Shown here: positions 12,379 through 12,660 of the stretch, piece by piece | Layout: the number at the start of each line of letters is the position of its first letter | How positions within the stretch are numbered: the stretch's first letter is position 1 | Source of the DNA: CAZQNF01 sp964403325 | GTDB taxonomy: Bacteria; Patescibacteriota; Patescibacteriia; Magasanikbacterales; GWA2-37-8 | Direction: 5' to 3' | Length of the DNA: 12,660 nt | Assembly (NCBI GenBank): GCA_964403325.1 | Contig: CAYOFO010000038.1 | Location: 1 to 12,660 of the forward strand | Notes under the pieces: generated by a model | What the model was told of the DNA's origin: nothing | Database searches by the model: none | What the model saw: the letters and a program-made list of their open reading frames with translations, nothing else | Program-made: the position numbers and the translations under genes

Positions 12379-12660
12379 CTATTTTTCTTCGGTGGTAGCT
12401 TTTTCGGATTTCTTTTTAGCTTGCTGAGCGGCTTGTTTGACTTTTTTTCCTTTGCGACCTTCAGCCGCTTTGGCTACTTTGGCAGCCATTTCGGTGAATT
12501 TTTCGACACGGCGGGCAGTATCAACAAATTTTTGTTTGCCGGTGTAGAAAGGATGGCATTTGCTGCAAAGCTCAACGCGAATTTCTTTAAGAGTACTGCC
12601 GGTAACAAAAGTGTTGCCGCAGGCACAGGTAACGGTAGTCTCGTTATAGTAAGTAGGATG
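12379..12660 (-). CDS. rpmE: 50S ribosomal protein L31, zinc-binding form (5' end cut off)
   Basis: Reading from the right edge on the minus strand gives 93 residues to a TAG at 12379-12381. The visible start HPTYYNETTVTCACGNTF is preceded in family members by only a few residues (typically MKxxI), so very little is missing. The zinc-binding pairs are CAC (residues 12 and 14 of the visible part) and CSKC (32 and 35), followed by HPFYTGKQKFVDTARRVEKF, the strongest L31 signature. This is the C+ type that holds zinc, rather than the zinc-free paralogue made under zinc limitation. L31 contacts both subunits as an intersubunit bridge. The tail after about residue 58 is an unusually long K/A/E-rich extension (KVAKAAEGRKGKKVKQAAQQ), adding some 30 residues compared with the typical 70-residue protein. 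Confidence 0.95.
   Translation of the reverse strand, partial: HPTYYNETTVTCACGNTFVTGSTLKEIRVELCSKCHPFYTGKQKFVDTARRVEKFTEMAAKVAKAAEGRKGKKVKQAAQQAKKKSEKATTEEK

Overview
The window looks like a conserved housekeeping stretch from a small-genome bacterium, most likely a Patescibacteria (CPR) member. The reasons are a UvrC of only 424 residues with no C-terminal helix-hairpin-helix region, a tightly packed prfA-prmC block beside rpmE, very short spacers, and no recognisable Shine-Dalgarno sequence before any gene start I examined. Lineage-restricted genes of unknown function are interleaved with core genes. No internal TGA is read through, so the standard bacterial code is used. Everything here was read by eye; no database search or folding program was run.

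Positions 1-1371 (+) hold the last 56 residues of UvrA, a hairpin-rich spacer, and a two-gene riboflavin block (riboflavin synthase ribE and lumazine synthase ribH, 2 nt apart). Positions 1431-3556 (+) form an accessory stretch: two overlapping tandem paralogues of an unknown two-repeat protein, then a PP2C-like phosphatase. It closes with an intrinsic terminator and a second long stem-loop (3583-3673).

Positions 3718-7410 (+) hold uvrC, rsmE, an unknown 249-residue protein, a Bcp peroxiredoxin and a small zinc-ribbon protein. The zinc-ribbon gene has the clearest sigma70-type promoter in the window (6992-7020) and is followed at 2 nt by the L25/CTC ribosomal protein gene (7413-8111), which ends in a 12-bp terminator. 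A lipoprotein with propeller-like repeats (8175-9017) and a membrane-anchored DUF3048 protein (9213-10316) follow, separated by a 195-nt spacer rich in complementary segments.

From 10313 to the end the genes are on the minus strand: rpmE (L31, 5' end cut by the window edge), a terminator, prfA (RF1) and prmC, the methyltransferase for the RF1 GGQ glutamine. prmC and the DUF3048 gene converge and share one TTAA for both stops.

Functionally the window mixes nucleotide excision repair (uvrA, uvrC), translation (rsmE, L25, prfA, prmC, rpmE), peroxide defence (bcp) and late flavin synthesis (ribE, ribH). The least explained parts are the tandem paralogue/PP2C stretch, the orphan at 5723-6472, and the structured spacers at 174-260, 3583-3673, 9018-9212 and 11236-11333.
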